A DNA stretch of 64,000 nucleotides, taken from Paramecium tetraurelia. Its lineage: Eukaryota; Ciliophora; Oligohymenophorea; Peniculida; Parameciidae. The notes under the pieces are model-generated. The model searched no databases and was not told the DNA's origin. It was given only the letters and a program-made list of their open reading frames with translations. The stretch is from contig NW_001799455.1 in the NCBI RefSeq assembly GCF_000165425.1, forward strand, positions 248,001-312,000, given 5' to 3'. How positions within the stretch are numbered: the first letter of the stretch is position 1; each line of letters opens with the position of its first letter. This document shows positions 23,002 to 37,300 of this stretch, piece by piece. The translations under genes and the position numbers were made by a program.

Positions 23002-23384
23002 TATTTTATAAATAATATTAATATATGTATTAATCAAAAATTTCATCTCTAATATGAAATCAGTAGAAATTCTATCTTATTCTTCGTATTTAGATTTTGA
23101 TCTTTCCATTTCCTAACTAGTTTCATCCTTCTAATTTTGTTGAATTTGTTAATTAGAATCTTCAAATTAGATTCTCGCTTATTTCATATCTGTTTGAAAC
23201 TACATAAATTTTACTGAAATTGTGAAATCTACAAATATAGCCATAACAAATCCTTAGCCAAGACATTATCAAATCCTATATACATTTCAAATGTAAAATA
23301 CAAATATAAATCATTAAATTCTAAAATATTCTTCTAATTCTTCATTTGGTTCCATGCTTCAGGTTTTTCTTTAATTGATTCCAT
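22993..23384 (-). CDS. Small protein of unknown function, exon structure uncertain
   Basis: Starts MESIKEKPEAWNQMKNQKN at 23384, has a hydrophobic middle (around DLLWLYL) and ends in a charged segment (KDETSQEMERSKSKYEEQD). The start and end segments are in different frames, and I found no intron of usual length that joins them, so the middle is unresolved. Composition (charged ends, hydrophobic centre) favours a real small membrane-associated protein over noise. Confidence 0.4.
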
Positions 23385-24415
23385 ATTTTATTTTTTTATT
23401 ATTGAATAATCTCTAACTAATTAATATTGAGAAATCTCTATTAGCCAAACTTTTTAAATACCTTGTTCCCACTTAGGTTTTATATATATATATTAAAAGA
23501 AGTTTACATTCAATACATTTATTAATTCAGTATAATTTATTATAAAGTGTAGCGTAGTTTTTAGATTAAACAAAAAATTTGTAATCACAATTCAATACAG
23601 AAATTTAATGTTTTTTCATTCTCTATCATTTTATATTAGAAGTAAAAGGTGTGCTCCTTCATTGATAATTCCTTTAAAGAGTAAGGTAATTTTATATCTT
23701 ACTTTACAGTAACAAGGCGTCATATAGATGTGATTATAGATAGATTTGATAAAGTTATAGTAATGTTTCTTAGGGAACCTTAAATTTGTAAAATAAAGCA
23801 TCTATTTTTAGAAAACATATTTTTACTTTAAGGGTGATGAAAAGAGCTCAAAAAAGCAATAATAATAGACTTAATTAAGTAAATAAAGACATAAGTTAAT
23901 ATACATAGAAGGAGTGTATTAAGTATTGATATTTTGATAGAAATATAGAATTATTATATTGTTGTTATAAAAATATTACATCACGACAATTTGTTGTATT
24001 ATGAATATATAATAAGTGGAGGTGAGCTCATTGACTATTTCAAAGGAAATTGAGTAAATTTTGAATATATTATACAATTATATAGATTTTTGATTGTATT
24101 GGTTCTAAGCTGTTAAATTCAACATTATAACAAATACATACATCTATTATTTCTTTAGTATTATTAAACCATAATAGAAATTTAAGTTGATGTTATGTAA
24201 AGAGAATATTGAAAATAATTTATTTAAAACAGAATGTATTGAGATTAGTCAATGAGGTGCTTAGATTAATAAGGATGCTTGTATTTTCGGCTAAAGTATT
24301 GTATTAGAGATGTGGATTTAAAAGAGAGATGAAAGGATAGAGTGTAGACTATATGATGGACTAGATATTTGGTATTGAATTGTTTAACTTTTTTTGGTTT
24401 TTAATTTTAATTTAA
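23385..24415 (+). pseudogene. Relic of a protein kinase gene inside a long gap
   Basis: This kilobase has no intact gene. At roughly 23920-24045 one frame reads IKILHHDN and YYEYIISGGELIDYFKG, which match the kinase segments after helix C and the hinge ('H.NI...' and 'EY..GGEL'). About 100 bases later IIKPQQKF may be what is left of a catalytic loop. Frames are broken between these pieces and the usual DFG and APE motifs are not found. The simplest reading is a decayed kinase copy, lying directly upstream of an intact polo-like kinase; its hinge text suggests a CAMK-like relative rather than a copy of that neighbour. The outer limits given are those of the gap; the recognisable relic spans about 23.8-24.25 kb. 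Confidence 0.5.
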
Positions 24416-26235
<1,820 letters not shown>

Positions 26236-26286
26236 TGAATGTTTACTTTATTAATAATTAATTTATAAAATATTCTGGAAATTTAA

Positions 26287-26817
26287 ATGGACAATTCAAA
26301 GAAGGAGCATTCATATACATATTGGGTTAAACATGATCCAAATCATCCAAAAATTGATTGTTAACCCAAAAAAGTAGAGGATCCTTCCTAAGTGCAACAA
26401 CCTTAAACAATTGGATCACAATGGAATGTCTCAGGAACTTGGGAGGAATAGAAAGTACCCATGAATGAGATTAAGAAATCGTTGGAGAATATTGTTGGAG
26501 TATTCCAACTATTTAATATTTTTAGATGAAAATCGGATAAACTAAGATTTCAGCCGTAGAATCAGTCGAAGGGGAAGCTCATTTATTTTTAAGCAGGGGG
26601 AAGAAGAGAATGGGTTATCATTTGAAAATCACATATGCTCTTGAAGACGATGGCCAAATCAAATACACAGACTTTACAGATGATGGAGATAGAGATGTAA
26701 TAAAACAATATAAATATCAAGTATGTATTAGAAGATGTCAATGATGAAACAGTCAAACATTAAATTGAAGAATTGCATGATAGAACAAAACAATATGTAG
26801 AAGTGTTTAAAAATTGA
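26287..26817 (+). CDS. Activator of Hsp90 ATPase (Aha1 N-terminal domain) protein
   Basis: Hsp90 co-chaperone of the Aha1/Hch1 type, about 159 residues. The conserved start WVKHDPNHPKIDC ... GSQWNVSGTWEEQKVP corresponds to the 'NWHWEEKN' block. KIGQTKISAVESVEGEAHL and KKRMGYHLKITYALEDDG match the beta-strand region that contacts the Hsp90 middle domain. Introns are 26 nt (26500-26525) and 25 nt (26697-26721); the second ends CAAG and is required for frame, showing that AAG acceptors are used here. The protein ends after the N-terminal domain, so it lacks the C-terminal AHSA1 (START-like) domain of full-length Aha1 and resembles yeast Hch1. It would act in the cytosol. It starts 51 bases after the polo-like kinase stop. 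Confidence 0.85.
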
Positions 26818-26968
26818 TATTGGTCTATATTTATTTTTAAAGTTATTTCACTCTTAATATTACATTAAGTTTAATCAAAGAAATTAAAATGAAGAGAGTC
26901 TTTTCAACGATATGAATATATCCAGTATTAATTAATACGTTTTAGAAATACTTTTAGTATTAATAAAT

Positions 26969-27382
26969 TCAATCATATTTCACAGGTCCAATGCATTCAG
27001 CAATATCTCCCTCGTGAAATTTCTCACTTCCTTTGATGACTCTGCAGTTAACTTTCATAATGGAACCTTCCATTACACCATCATACTTTATTTGAGCCCC
27101 ATCCTCAAACGTAGCTACACAATCCAATATACCATTTTTTAGAGTTCCAGCATATAACTTTTTCAAGGCACCTTCTTCATTGTCATTCTTATTTCCACCA
27201 CTTATAGTTCCGTTAGATGAGAGTTCAAACTTCATTTCCCAGCCTGAATTAGTGACCAAGTTATGCTACTAAACCCCTTTCAAAACCTTCCAAGTGCAAT
27301 TTCCATCTTCACCTCCTCCCACTTTCACTTTTACTAACTTCTGTTCTCCCTCACTACTTTTGCTACAATGACAAATACCCAT
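26969..27382 (-). CDS. Small beta-rich protein, possibly N-myristoylated, unknown
   Basis: About 137 residues, no intron. It begins MGICHCSKSSEGEQ, a Gly-2 with nearby Cys and Ser residues that would suit myristoylation and palmitoylation. The rest alternates short beta strands and turns (ELSSNGTISGGNKN, LYAGTLKNGILDCVATFEDG, IKYDGVMEGSIMKVN), like a small single-domain beta barrel. I do not recognise the family. It converges with the Aha1-like gene (151 bases between stops) and is followed on the same strand by a phosphatase. Confidence 0.65.
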
Positions 27383-27413
27383 TCAAATTAAAAAAAATAT
27401 TAAAAAATCATTT

Positions 27414-27884
27414 TCAATCAATTTTATTATTTTCTTGGCATTTATCATAATATATCCGAAGCTGCTGTTAAAATCCCTCATTTGGACAAACAAAGTCTCT
27501 CTTGTTTTTAATGTATTATAATGCAGCATCAGGAGTCATGTGGAGTTCCTTAATAAAATAAGCCATAAGTAATGAGACAGATCTTGATACTCCTACTTAA
27601 CAATGAACAAGAACATTAGTGGATTCAAGATGTTGTTTTATGAACGAAGTTGTTTATTCAAAATGCTCAGACAAATTAAAATTAGGTTCATCATAGGCTA
27701 CTATTCTGAGATGATGAATGTAATCTGGAATCTGCTTGTCCAATTTCTCAACTGCTGAGATTATTGCACCAAATTTATGCTTCTAAATCTAATCAAGTGA
27801 TTTTATTCCCCCTACAAACAAATTGCCTTTCTCTGTATATTTAGACGGGTGTATTAAAGTACAACCATAAATTTCCTTATACAT
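27414..27884 (-). CDS. Dual-specificity protein phosphatase (active site intact)
   Basis: About 156 residues, a minimal atypical DUSP. The general-acid Asp is probably in VAYDEPN and the P-loop is VLVHCQVGVSRSVSLLMAYF, the full HCxxGxxRS signature, so an active phosphatase is expected. The fold begins GNLFVGGIKSLDQIQKHKFG and ends with YIKNKRDFVCPNEGFQQQL, both typical of DUSP catalytic domains. There is no N-terminal targeting region. It removes phosphate from Tyr and Ser/Thr of an unknown partner in the cytosol. No intron is needed. It sits 32 bases upstream of the small beta-rich gene on the same strand. Confidence 0.92.
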
Positions 27885-28339
27885 TTTTAAATTATTATTA
27901 AAGAATTACTTAATAATTTCATTACAAGATAATCAATTTGAAGTTATCAGCCTAAGTTAAGATTAAGATTACTATTTCTTAATCAAATTTATTATTTTTA
28001 AATGAGATTATTTGATACTTAATATTTATAATAATAAAACATAGATAATAAGTTTAAAAAAAATAAAGATCAATGATAATAAATCTGATAGAGACATAAT
28101 ATTAATATTTTATAATTATTATTTTGATTCATAAATTCATATTTATAATTAGAAATTGATGAATATCTAGAATAGACCTAAAAGTTTGCAAACGATTTAA
28201 ATATTGTAAATGAAATTAAGTTAAATTAATTTAAAGCAAGAGAATACATTTGGGATCTTTGAAGAGATTACTTAATGGATATTAATTATATCTAGATAGA
28301 GTAAGAATTGATTATATATTTAATAAAAAAATTAATCAA
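27885..28339. other. Intergenic between divergent genes
   Basis: About 455 bases, extremely AT-rich, no protein-like frame and no repeat of note. It should contain the promoters of the phosphatase (-) and of the gene at 28340 (+). Confidence 0.55.
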
Positions 28340-29098
28340 ATGTCTTAAGAATAGGTTCTCGATCTTTAAATCCTCAGTCAAGTCAGCCATCTAAGATTGA
28401 GAAGCAAAAGAAAATGGAAGTGTTAAAAAGAAAGGGGTATTTATATGTTAATAATTAAATAGCATAGTTTAGTATTAAAAGTAATTTTGAAGTCATCAAA
28501 TAAATTTATATTTGAACAAGCAGCCAAGTAATTTGAATTCTGTGATGCCTTAGATTAAGCTACTTATGGCAATAATATGGATGTGATTAAATATTTTGAG
28601 AACTTTAAGCAGAATATCAAGCCAAAGATTAAAACGGTTAAGTTAGAATTAAAATCTAAAATTGCTAATAAATCCCATAGCTGTATCTTTGGATGTTATT
28701 TCCAATGATTTTAATAATTATCTTAAGACTAATTAATTGACCTATGTTTAACATTATAGCTTTCTTTAGTTTGGGAGAGCCATGGAATTGAACTACTTGC
28801 CTAACATTGCAGTAGTAGGAAAGGAAAATCAAGCAGTTGAAGTAATTTGTAAGGATAGACAAATTGGATCAATCATCCTTCAGTCCTAAGTTGAAGATAT
28901 TGAATCTATCATTACCATAATAAAAATGAATCCTTTAAAACTAAGGCTACTTTAACGGATTTTTATTAGGATTGCTAAAATGAATCAGAATGGAGGAAGT
29001 AAATTGAGAAAATAGGAAAGAGAACCAAGATCTTTGGTCAAAATGCTTTGATGTTGTTATTGAGAATAGCATTTTATATGGGATATTATGATTATTGA
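28340..29098 (+). CDS. Conserved-looking protein of unknown family
   Basis: About 240 residues, not recognised. Segments that read as real protein are: EKQKKMEVLKRKG; then, after an apparent 26-nt intron starting near 28438, KFIFEQAAKQFEFCDAL; VSLDVISNDFNNYLKTN; FGRAMELNYLPNIAVVGKEN; and FGQNALMLLLRIAFYMGYYD at the end. The ATG at 28340 and the TGA at 29096-29098 bound it. The frame changes by one base at several short A-runs (around 28660 and 28925), which look like sequence errors because protein-like text resumes at once on the other side. Mixed alpha/beta composition, no membrane helix, no known motif. Confidence 0.55.
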
Positions 29099-29214
29099 GT
29101 GGCATGACCCATTACAAAAAAATTAAAATCTTATTCATGAAAACTCTGAATCTTGATCTTCTTCGATTTATTCATATTTGGCTGTCTTCTTGTCTTAAAA
29201 TATCTACTTAATTA

Positions 29215-30333
29215 TCAATCATTTACTATATAGAGTCCTAATAACCATTGCAAAATGAAGAACAGAATGCAAAACACAAACAAGGTTGTATTTAAATGAC
29301 TATGATATACCCAAATCTATAAAGGAAAAAAAACAAATTGTTAAATTATTTGTTTCTTGTCTGATTATTGCTTGATGGTTATTTTATTGTCCATGTAGCT
29401 AATAGCTGAACTCACTAAGATCAACACTACGAACACAATTACTGGGTAAGTCTTTACAATATAATTATAATTTGGTTACAATACTCTTCTGTTGATTCTG
29501 ATTGTATTCTTCTGAAAAGGTAGTCTCAAAATACCCACTGAAATCTCCCAAGTTGCCATTAGCAGAGCATTTCTTATCAGAATATTGATTGTTAGGACAC
29601 ACAGTAGTCTTATCAACTTTAGGACAGGGAATGAAATTGACTATCACAATCACAATTACCCACATCAGAAATTTGAGTAGACCAGTATAGGAAATATATT
29701 TGGAATGCTGAAATATATATCTTTAAATTATTATGAATTCTAATTACTAACACATAAATTCTTCTTTTAACTTTATGGTATAGATGTTTGTTCCTATCTG
29801 AAGGAGAGTCGCTATCAAACCAATGTAGCACTTATCATTCCCATCCGTATCCAAAGCGAGTGAGAAAATGCCTGTCAGCAGGACAACACCTCCATAAATG
29901 AGTTTTAGCTAATCGTATTTATTCGTATAGATGATATAGAATACAAACACAATCCCTTAACACTATATTACTTCATTTATTTTACTATAATGAACAATCC
30001 GAAGCTCATATAGAATAATTCAAAACATATTAATAATATGTCTGCTGCTTGTATTGATGCATTTATCGCATACATTGTAAATGGTATATAGGTTTACTTG
30101 TGTTCACTAATCTCCTTTTCAAGTAGCTGTTCTCTATCCTCCTCATTTATCGATTCTTCCTTTATTAAAAATACCATTGATAAAATCATTCCGAAAAACC
30201 ATAACCAAATCCACTCAAACAGATAAAACATACAGTTGTACTCAAATAAGCCTATCATTAATAAGCTCAAGGCTAAAAAGCTCTTAATAAATAAATTTCG
30301 ATACATGACACCATATAAGAGTAAAAAAAACAT
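29215..30333 (-). CDS. Multi-pass membrane protein, unknown
   Basis: About 355 residues with introns of 23 nt (29963-29985) and 28 nt (29452-29479, ending AAG). Hydrophobic helices include MFFLLLYGVMYRNLFIKSFLALSLLMIGLF (two), WLWFFGMILSMVFLI, LIYGGVVLLTGIFSLAL, MWVIVIVIVNFIP, TYPVIVFVVLILVSSAISYM and LFVFCILFFILQWLLGLY. A luminal or external loop of about 70 residues holds several Cys (IPCPKVDKTTVCPNN, KKCSANG), as in a disulphide-bonded ectodomain. The overall layout (about seven helices, one Cys-rich loop) does not match a transporter or receptor family I can name. Frame and composition make it a confident gene with unknown function. Confidence 0.75.
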
Positions 30334-30390
30334 TTCTTTATTTATTATTTATAATTCCATAAATATATTAATAAAATATTGAAATCAAAC

Positions 30391-32931
30391 TCAAGAAAAC
30401 AAAAATAATAATTATGGAATGAGATTTTAATCGGTAGCCTCTACGATCCATATATTTTTCTCTATCATCATTACTCTGACGTAATTATTGTTTCCATAAG
30501 TAGCTCCTAATTAAATAATCACAAATCCCTTACCATAGTAATTATTCACTTCAGTAAATCTGATTTTCTTAAAAGTGTCCCAACCAATCTGCAATCTAAA
30601 TGGCTGACTTTAATAAAATCGCACATCCTTAATCTTAACCTAAAATATCTCTGCCCTCAAATCCAGAAAATCTATAAAATTATACTGACTCGTTGGCAAC
30701 AACACATTCAAAATTTGATTGTCTATCTGTATCTAACAATTAATGAGTTCCTTGCACTCATCAACCACAATCAAATATTGCAATTCTCGTTCCAAAACCT
30801 TTTTATTATCAGACTTTATCCAAAACTTCGTTGCTGTTTGTAATAAATTGATAATTACATTTATCGCCTTGAAATTTGATATTAATCGATAGACTTTGAT
30901 CAATCTTGTTTAAAATGTACAACGAAATCTTTAAGTAATTTTTATTGTTCAACACTTGAAACTGTAATCCAAATGTACAATAAACTCTGATCAAATCATT
31001 CTCAAATAAGTTTCCCTTCCCCAATAAACATGTCTTCTTCCAAACATCAATCATTTTTTATGTATACCCACTTTTACTTAATTTTTGAAATATATCTAGA
31101 AATTGATTATTCTATTGATAACCAGGATAAGGTGCACTAACTTGCTGCTAAAAAACATCATATTGCTGCTATTATAAATTATGCCCTGTGTTCCTGACTT
31201 CCTTAGATTACACTTAACTTGACCCTTCCCTCTTTTAATCTTATTCTTGTTCAATTCTGTTCCCGAATGTTAATTTCATTCCTTACGGTTTTTAAGTATA
31301 TTAATCTTGATACTATTCCAAAGATCCGTGTTTATCCTCTTATTTTGAGGGTTGTTAATAATAATCTTAAGCAAATTAATTTCTATTCTATGATGGAATT
31401 GTTTGCTCGAATTGAGAATAATCAGTTTCTAGTAAAAGTGTGTTATTCTATTGAGCTGGTTTTGAAGATTTTTAATGATTATAATCTTACTAAATTTAAT
31501 ATTTCTATTGATCTTACTAAATTTAATACTTCTATTGATCCTAATACTACTTTTATTATTACTGTTAGTCATATTAAATTTGTTATTGTAAAAGCTGATT
31601 TTATATATCAGTTGGGTCAGGATCGTCATATTAATTATATTACTATGATTGTATTACTTTTTATTTCTCGACTTATTTCACTTTATTTTAGGATCTTGAT
31701 TAATCAATTTGTTATTGTTGTTATTATTATTATTCTAACTCTCTTTGATAATTACTTTACTAAACAATTTTCTCCTTCTTCTCAATTTAAGTATTTGTAA
31801 TTTCATTAAATCTTGAAGCATCTTGTGTTTCATCTTAACCTACTTATCTAATGGGAGAAAGAGGCTAAATTTTAGATTTTTAATAAGCATCGGATGGAGT
31901 ATAGTTCTTTTTAGTAATTTTGCTGGCCTCTGTTAAAACTGCATGTTGAAACTCCAAGAATCCATTCTTAGTTTTGTTTCTTTCAAAATGATTAAACTTT
32001 AAATTGAATATCTTTATGAAATTACACAACAACTCAATCTAATCCTTCTGTTGTTAACTGAGTTTGTCGGATAATTCATATTCCAATTATTGCAATTTAG
32101 CATCACTCTCTTTAAAAGTATCACAATAAAACTATAACACTAAAATCATAATTTTTAGGTACTGTCTTTTGCCCCTTCTGGATTGCAGTTCTAATCATTA
32201 AGCATATCCCAAATTGTGTCAATTTAATCATTCATTTCAATTTGCAATTCCTCCAATTGATGTATGCCATTTTCCTGATTTTGTTCCATTTATTGTGCTT
32301 GATATCTTTTGACTGGTTGGTTGTCTTCAACAGCATCCTCTATTTCATTGATATCTGCAGTTAATTCTCTAATTTGCTTAGGAAAGACAATATCTTATTG
32401 AACCAATCTGTCATACATGATTTTGAACTTAGTGGGTTTGTTGGTTTAAGAGACAGGGTACTTTTCAGCCAAAAACTTGATTAGTTCTAATATCAAATTG
32501 AAATATTTTATAGCAATCTATGGAGCTAAACAATTTAATAATCATCTAAATTACTATCATTTTCGAATTTATAGATGCCTTTAAATTCATCTTCAGAACC
32601 TGGCTGAAACATAACAATTTCTTATAAATAATTCAAAATTGAGTTATTGCTAGCTAATTTATTTGTTACAGATCCAACTGGACTTGTGTAAACTGCCTCT
32701 CTAATTATCTATAATTTTATATGCGATTAACTATACCATCAAGACCAGATACTTCTTTAATAGCTTCTCATTACTTTAAAATATCTCATCAGCAAATTGA
32801 ATGAAATTAGGAGCAAGATCACTTAAAATTAAATATAAAATCTACTTCTCTTTTTTCAATTTATCCACTACTGTGTTTATATTTAGCTAAAATGCCTAAG
32901 GACTCGAAATGCAAGCTTTGATTTCTTCCAT
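30391..32931 (-). CDS. Trafficking-adaptor-like protein: helical N-domain, GAT-like region, Gln-rich hinge, ear
   Basis: Four introns (32709-32736, 32526-32554, 32140-32162, 30834-30858) give one clean frame of about 811 residues. The N-terminal 150 residues (SPQAFQLNINTVVDKLK, LKKYLVLMIIREAVY) look like a VHS/ENTH-type helical solenoid. Residues 160-330 are long helices like a GAT domain (IAIKYFNLILELIKFLAEK, IDTIWDMLND). Then comes a hinge of about 200 residues that is about a third Gln (KYQIQQDQQKYQIQQD tandem). The end (WKKTCLLGKGN, LQIGWDTFKKIRFTE, YGKGFVIIQLGATYGNNN) resembles an adaptin-type appendage. This order recalls GGA or clathrin-adaptor proteins of the Golgi/endosome. The parts are inferred from fold pattern, not clear signature motifs, so the class is likely and the exact family uncertain. 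Confidence 0.68.
31440..31720 (-). repeat. Gln-codon-rich hinge with 15-residue tandem
   Basis: Within the adaptor-like gene the minus strand is dense in TAA, TAG and CAA codons. Around 31480-31550 the same 30-base text (coding YQIQQDQQK-type units) is repeated in tandem. The complementary strand shows a long open frame in any code, which is only a shadow of this low-complexity coding region. Confidence 0.7.
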
Positions 32932-33089
32932 TCAAACTTTTTTATATTATATAATTCTGTTATGAAAATATTTATCAATTATTTCTGTTAAATAGAAGAA
33001 CTTTGGTAAGTTATAACATCTTCAAAATGAATGCAACAATTGATATCATCTGCTTCGTTTGCGTAAAGGGAATCTACAGAACTAAATAA

Positions 33090-34250
33090 TCAAGGTTGAA
33101 AAGAGATAAATACTGCAATTTAATTAAGGTACGTCAAAAACTAATAAGAGTATAGAGGATCATAATCTGAAAAATTAGATATGGGTAAAGATTGAATTGA
33201 TCTCAAATATATAAACACAAAAGAAATTGCTTTAATATTAGACCTAAAATTAATATATTTTTCATACTTGCCAAATTCACATTATAAATAATACTTAAGG
33301 CAACTGAACATTCTAACACAACCAATTTAATTTAATCCAAATATACATTCTAAGAAATAAATGAAATAACCATAGAAAACAGCTGCCTCTATACCTTCCA
33401 AACTTAATTAGAATAGAAAAAGTAAGGAATTCCAGATCTTATGATGCATTCAAATAATATAATGGTGATTATAATAATAAATCATTTCACACTCTTTTAT
33501 CATATAAAGTATAGTCAAAATTATATAGTGCATAGTTAAAGAATCCTCCTTGAAGTCTCGATTTTATAAAAAATCAATATTTAGGCTTCAGATATAATAC
33601 ACCATTTCCATTTTTTTTCATTGCTTAATGAGGAATAACTTTAAAGAATTTAATAGTAATTTCTATGATTTGATTGATTCATCTTTTTTGACTTGGTTCT
33701 CATTTAAATTATCTTCAAGTGAATGGTTTCTTTCACTCTGTTACTTTCTCAAATGTTAAAGCTGGCTTCTTAGAAATCTCTTCAAAATGTCCATCCAAAA
33801 TAAACGATTTAGAGTGGTCTCTGTTTCATTTAAACTTCAATTAGAAAAATAGGAAGCAAATAACCCCATTTTAATGCAAAAATTTACTTATATCAATATA
33901 AATTATTGTTGTTTAAATTCTTAATTATCTTTATCATTATTTGACCTATTAGAGCTATTAAAATTTTGAGATATGGGTTTTATTTCATTTTTTTTTTATA
34001 ACAACATTCTTGATTCTACAGCCAAACAAATCATAGCGTTGAATTTCAATTAAAGGAGGCATACCCAAAAATCCTCATCATATAGATTACCATTTCTCAA
34101 CATTATTACTTTTGGAAATTTCATAATTAATTATAGCTTATTTTCTACTATAAAATTAGGCTAGATCTATTTTTATATTTACACATGTTTACACTAAATG
34201 AGATGAGTAATAAATCTCAGTTTAATATTATTAATTAAAGAATTAGACAT
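33090..34250 (-). CDS. Unknown protein with hydrophobic C-terminal half
   Basis: Several frames on this strand read as one protein. The start is MSNSLINNIKLRFITHL at 34250; then LRNGNLYDEDF; PPLIEIQRYDLFGCRIKNVV; a charged Asn/Gln/Lys stretch; LNETETTLNRLFWMDILKR; IKSRLQGGFFNYALYNFDYT; and a hydrophobic end (AAVFYGYFIYFLECIFGLNQ) finishing at TGA 33090-33092. Joining them needs small introns, one of about 30 nt ending AAG near 33839-33868, and several one-base corrections next to runs of A or T. No family is recognised. The hydrophobic end suggests one or two membrane passes. The alternative is that this is a decaying gene. Confidence 0.5.
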
Positions 34251-34396
34251 ACTTGAGTGTTTAATTATATTATGATTTCTAAAAAGTTTGTTATTTTATA
34301 CATAAATTTATCAGATTAATTCTGTAAGAATTCATTAGACTGTGAGGCATTATTAAATTAATTTATTTAGATACTCAAATCATTATTTATATAAAA

Positions 34397-37300
34397 ATGC
34401 ATTAATCAAAGAATAAAAGGGAATTTTTTGTAAGTTTATTAGTTTATCTAGAAACCTAAACTTATATAGGAAATAAAAAAAAAGAGAATCAAGGAATTGC
34501 GTTCAAGCCCTAATTGGGAACACATTTAATAAGTTGTTGAAAGCATCGAATAAACAACATATACAATCAATACGATTAAGGCTCTTGATGATAATATTCT
34601 CAAAGCATTGACTTTTAAAGATTTTTGTGGATCAGATATAGCTTATCATTTAATAACAAATTTTCAATTTGATCAATTTATTGATATACTAGGATAAGCT
34701 GAGTCACTTTTTACTTCTGATTTCAATTAAGTTATTCAGTCTGCCATCAAAGGAATTTCATAAATTAAAAAAGAAAATAATCACAAAAAGATTTTGGCAT
34801 TTATAAAATAATTAACATCTATTTTAAATACACGAAGAGAATCTGAATAGGCTAAAGGTATCATATGAATCATATAATTTATAAGCATTTAAATTTAATT
34901 TAGACATTGTTGTAGGTTCAAGATACAACTATATCAAGAATCTTTGGGAATTAAAATTATTGATGAATCTTTATAAATTGCTTGGAGATTTTGAATCTGA
35001 AATAACAAAACTTAGCATCATCAAGAAAGATCTAAATATTCACAAATTACTCAATTCGACGCAGCAGGAGAGAAGTTAAGTTTCTCATTTAAAAATTTAA
35101 TTGTATTTTTCTGGAGATGCTTAGAATTATATGTAATATCTATAATAATAAGAAATAGTATATTAATTAAGAAAAAGTGCTGGGATCTGTTTTACAAGTC
35201 GAACGTCGACTCAATTTTTAAACCTTTATCAGATGGATTCACTTTGTATATGAGATTATTGAAGGCAGCTCCTTTTGATGTATTAGTAGAATTTCATTAA
35301 ATGCATAATTAAATTATTAAGGATAGTCTCAACTCATAACACAAAGGGACATATAACATTTTACATTGCATTTCTGAAAATAAAAATCCAATTAATCAAG
35401 AATTTATATAAATATTATAGGATTTGGATTTAGGCGATCTAAAGAGATAGTCATATAATCAACAAATACCACTTGTATTATATTTAAGAATATAAAAATC
35501 AATAAATTAAAACTATTTAAACTATCTCTCTAAAGATATTATAGATTAAAATCATAATCAATATGAAGGTTTATAGCTATTAATATCTTTATATACTAGA
35601 GGAATGTATTAAAAATACGATATTGAAAAAAACAGAAAAATTGTTAAAGGTTTTAATAATTACAAAAAGAAAGTAAAATTAGTAAAAAAATTTAATATGC
35701 GTTATAAAAAAATTAAACCAAGATATAAATTGTCCAAAAGCGTAAGTGTAAAGTAAGACAAATTTAGACAACAATTAAGCACATTTTCAGATGATATTAA
35801 AAATTGTGCATAAAATATATATGAAAATACTGCAGCAATTCATCATATTTATTATTTAAAAGGAATTAAATAGGACTTTAATATCACTCACTACAGCTTC
35901 TCTTTGTGTCACTTTGATTATAACATTTCCAAAATAGACTAGCCATTAGCTATTTGGATTTAAGATTCAACACTCTTAGATTCATTTTTAAATTATCTTG
36001 AAAAGGATTTTTGTTCAAATATTAATCAAGAAATCAAGGAAGCCATCGAAGCTCTATTACTAGAACTAAAACATTCAATCTCAATCGATGATTTAATAAT
36101 TTAGAGAAAAATTGTTATCTTAAATGCCTTATTAAAGTAAAACAGAACAGAATAAGAAAATGCAAGGATAAAAAGTTAAATTTCTAATTTGCTGAGTAAA
36201 AGTTAGGATGGTTTCAGAAAAGTATTCTGTAGTTATTCTAAATATTAAACATTTTAGGATTATTTAATATGCAATGATTTAATTACAATAGAAGCATATT
36301 AGGTTAATGATGCATTTGAATCTGTTATAAACCTTCTTAGATTGGGACACAGAAATTAAAATAATATTTTGGGATTAGCTGAGAAAGTTGAAAAACTTTA
36401 ATAATATCCATCTCTTCGTTCCTTGCTTTAGATTTGTTTCTAATAAAACAATATAGATAAATTAAGTAGATTGGATAAGTGGAAAAATCAAACTGAATTT
36501 CTAGATAATCTCATTCAATAAAATTTTATGAAAAGTAGTTTGCTTAAGACTCCTTAAGGAATTGAACTCCTTTATCAGTTTTCGGATAAATGCTTGCATC
36601 GAGACTTATTAAAAAATGTTCTCTACAACTTTTAAGAGGCATGTGTTCATAGATTCTTTTAATTGTTTTATGAAATAGAATCATGGGATTATTTTGTAAA
36701 AAAGAAATATAGCGTTAAGTTATTTCTCTGTCATCTAACCTAATAATAATTAGGATTAGTATTCAATTATCAATTAATGGGAATGAGGACTGAATTCAAC
36801 TTCCGTTTATTTGAAAAAAAAGCAACCACAATTTAAGAAGAAATTGTTTTAAGGTAAGTAATTGAAAGCAAGAACTTTTTATAAGTTTTGGTATCAAATG
36901 ATAAATATTCTGAATTTCTATAAGTTAGTTTAAAATTTTATCCTTTATTTTAAGAAAGAGATGGCACCGATTATGTATTAGAGGCCTTAAATAATGAAGC
37001 TTATAAAAATTTGGCAATCTTGGAATAATGGATTTTTGATAATTTTGATGAATGCCATAGTACGAATAAATACAAAAATACTATTTTTTCCTTTTTGAGA
37101 CATCATAGTTTTTTAATCTCTGGGGTATTTGGGAAGACAAGTAAGAAGATTGACAGAGTTAAATTCAACAGGTAAATCAAAAATTATTTTGACATCTTCG
37201 AAAGATAAATTGAATTGTAGAGGAAATTAGAACAACCAAATATTTTCGATTACAATAATCATAAAAAATTTAATAAATCCTTTATTTGTTATCTTGATAA

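Noticed and set aside
31219-31800. Plus-strand 193-codon open frame, the longest frame in the standard code
   Set aside because: It lies opposite the Gln-rich hinge of the minus-strand adaptor-like gene; TAA/TAG-dense coding on one strand leaves the other open. Its hydrophobic composition matches no protein.
33003-33180. Plus-strand frame starting MNATIDIICFVCVKG
   Set aside because: Short, no family, ends at TGA, and overlaps the 3' end of the minus-strand gene at 33090-34250.
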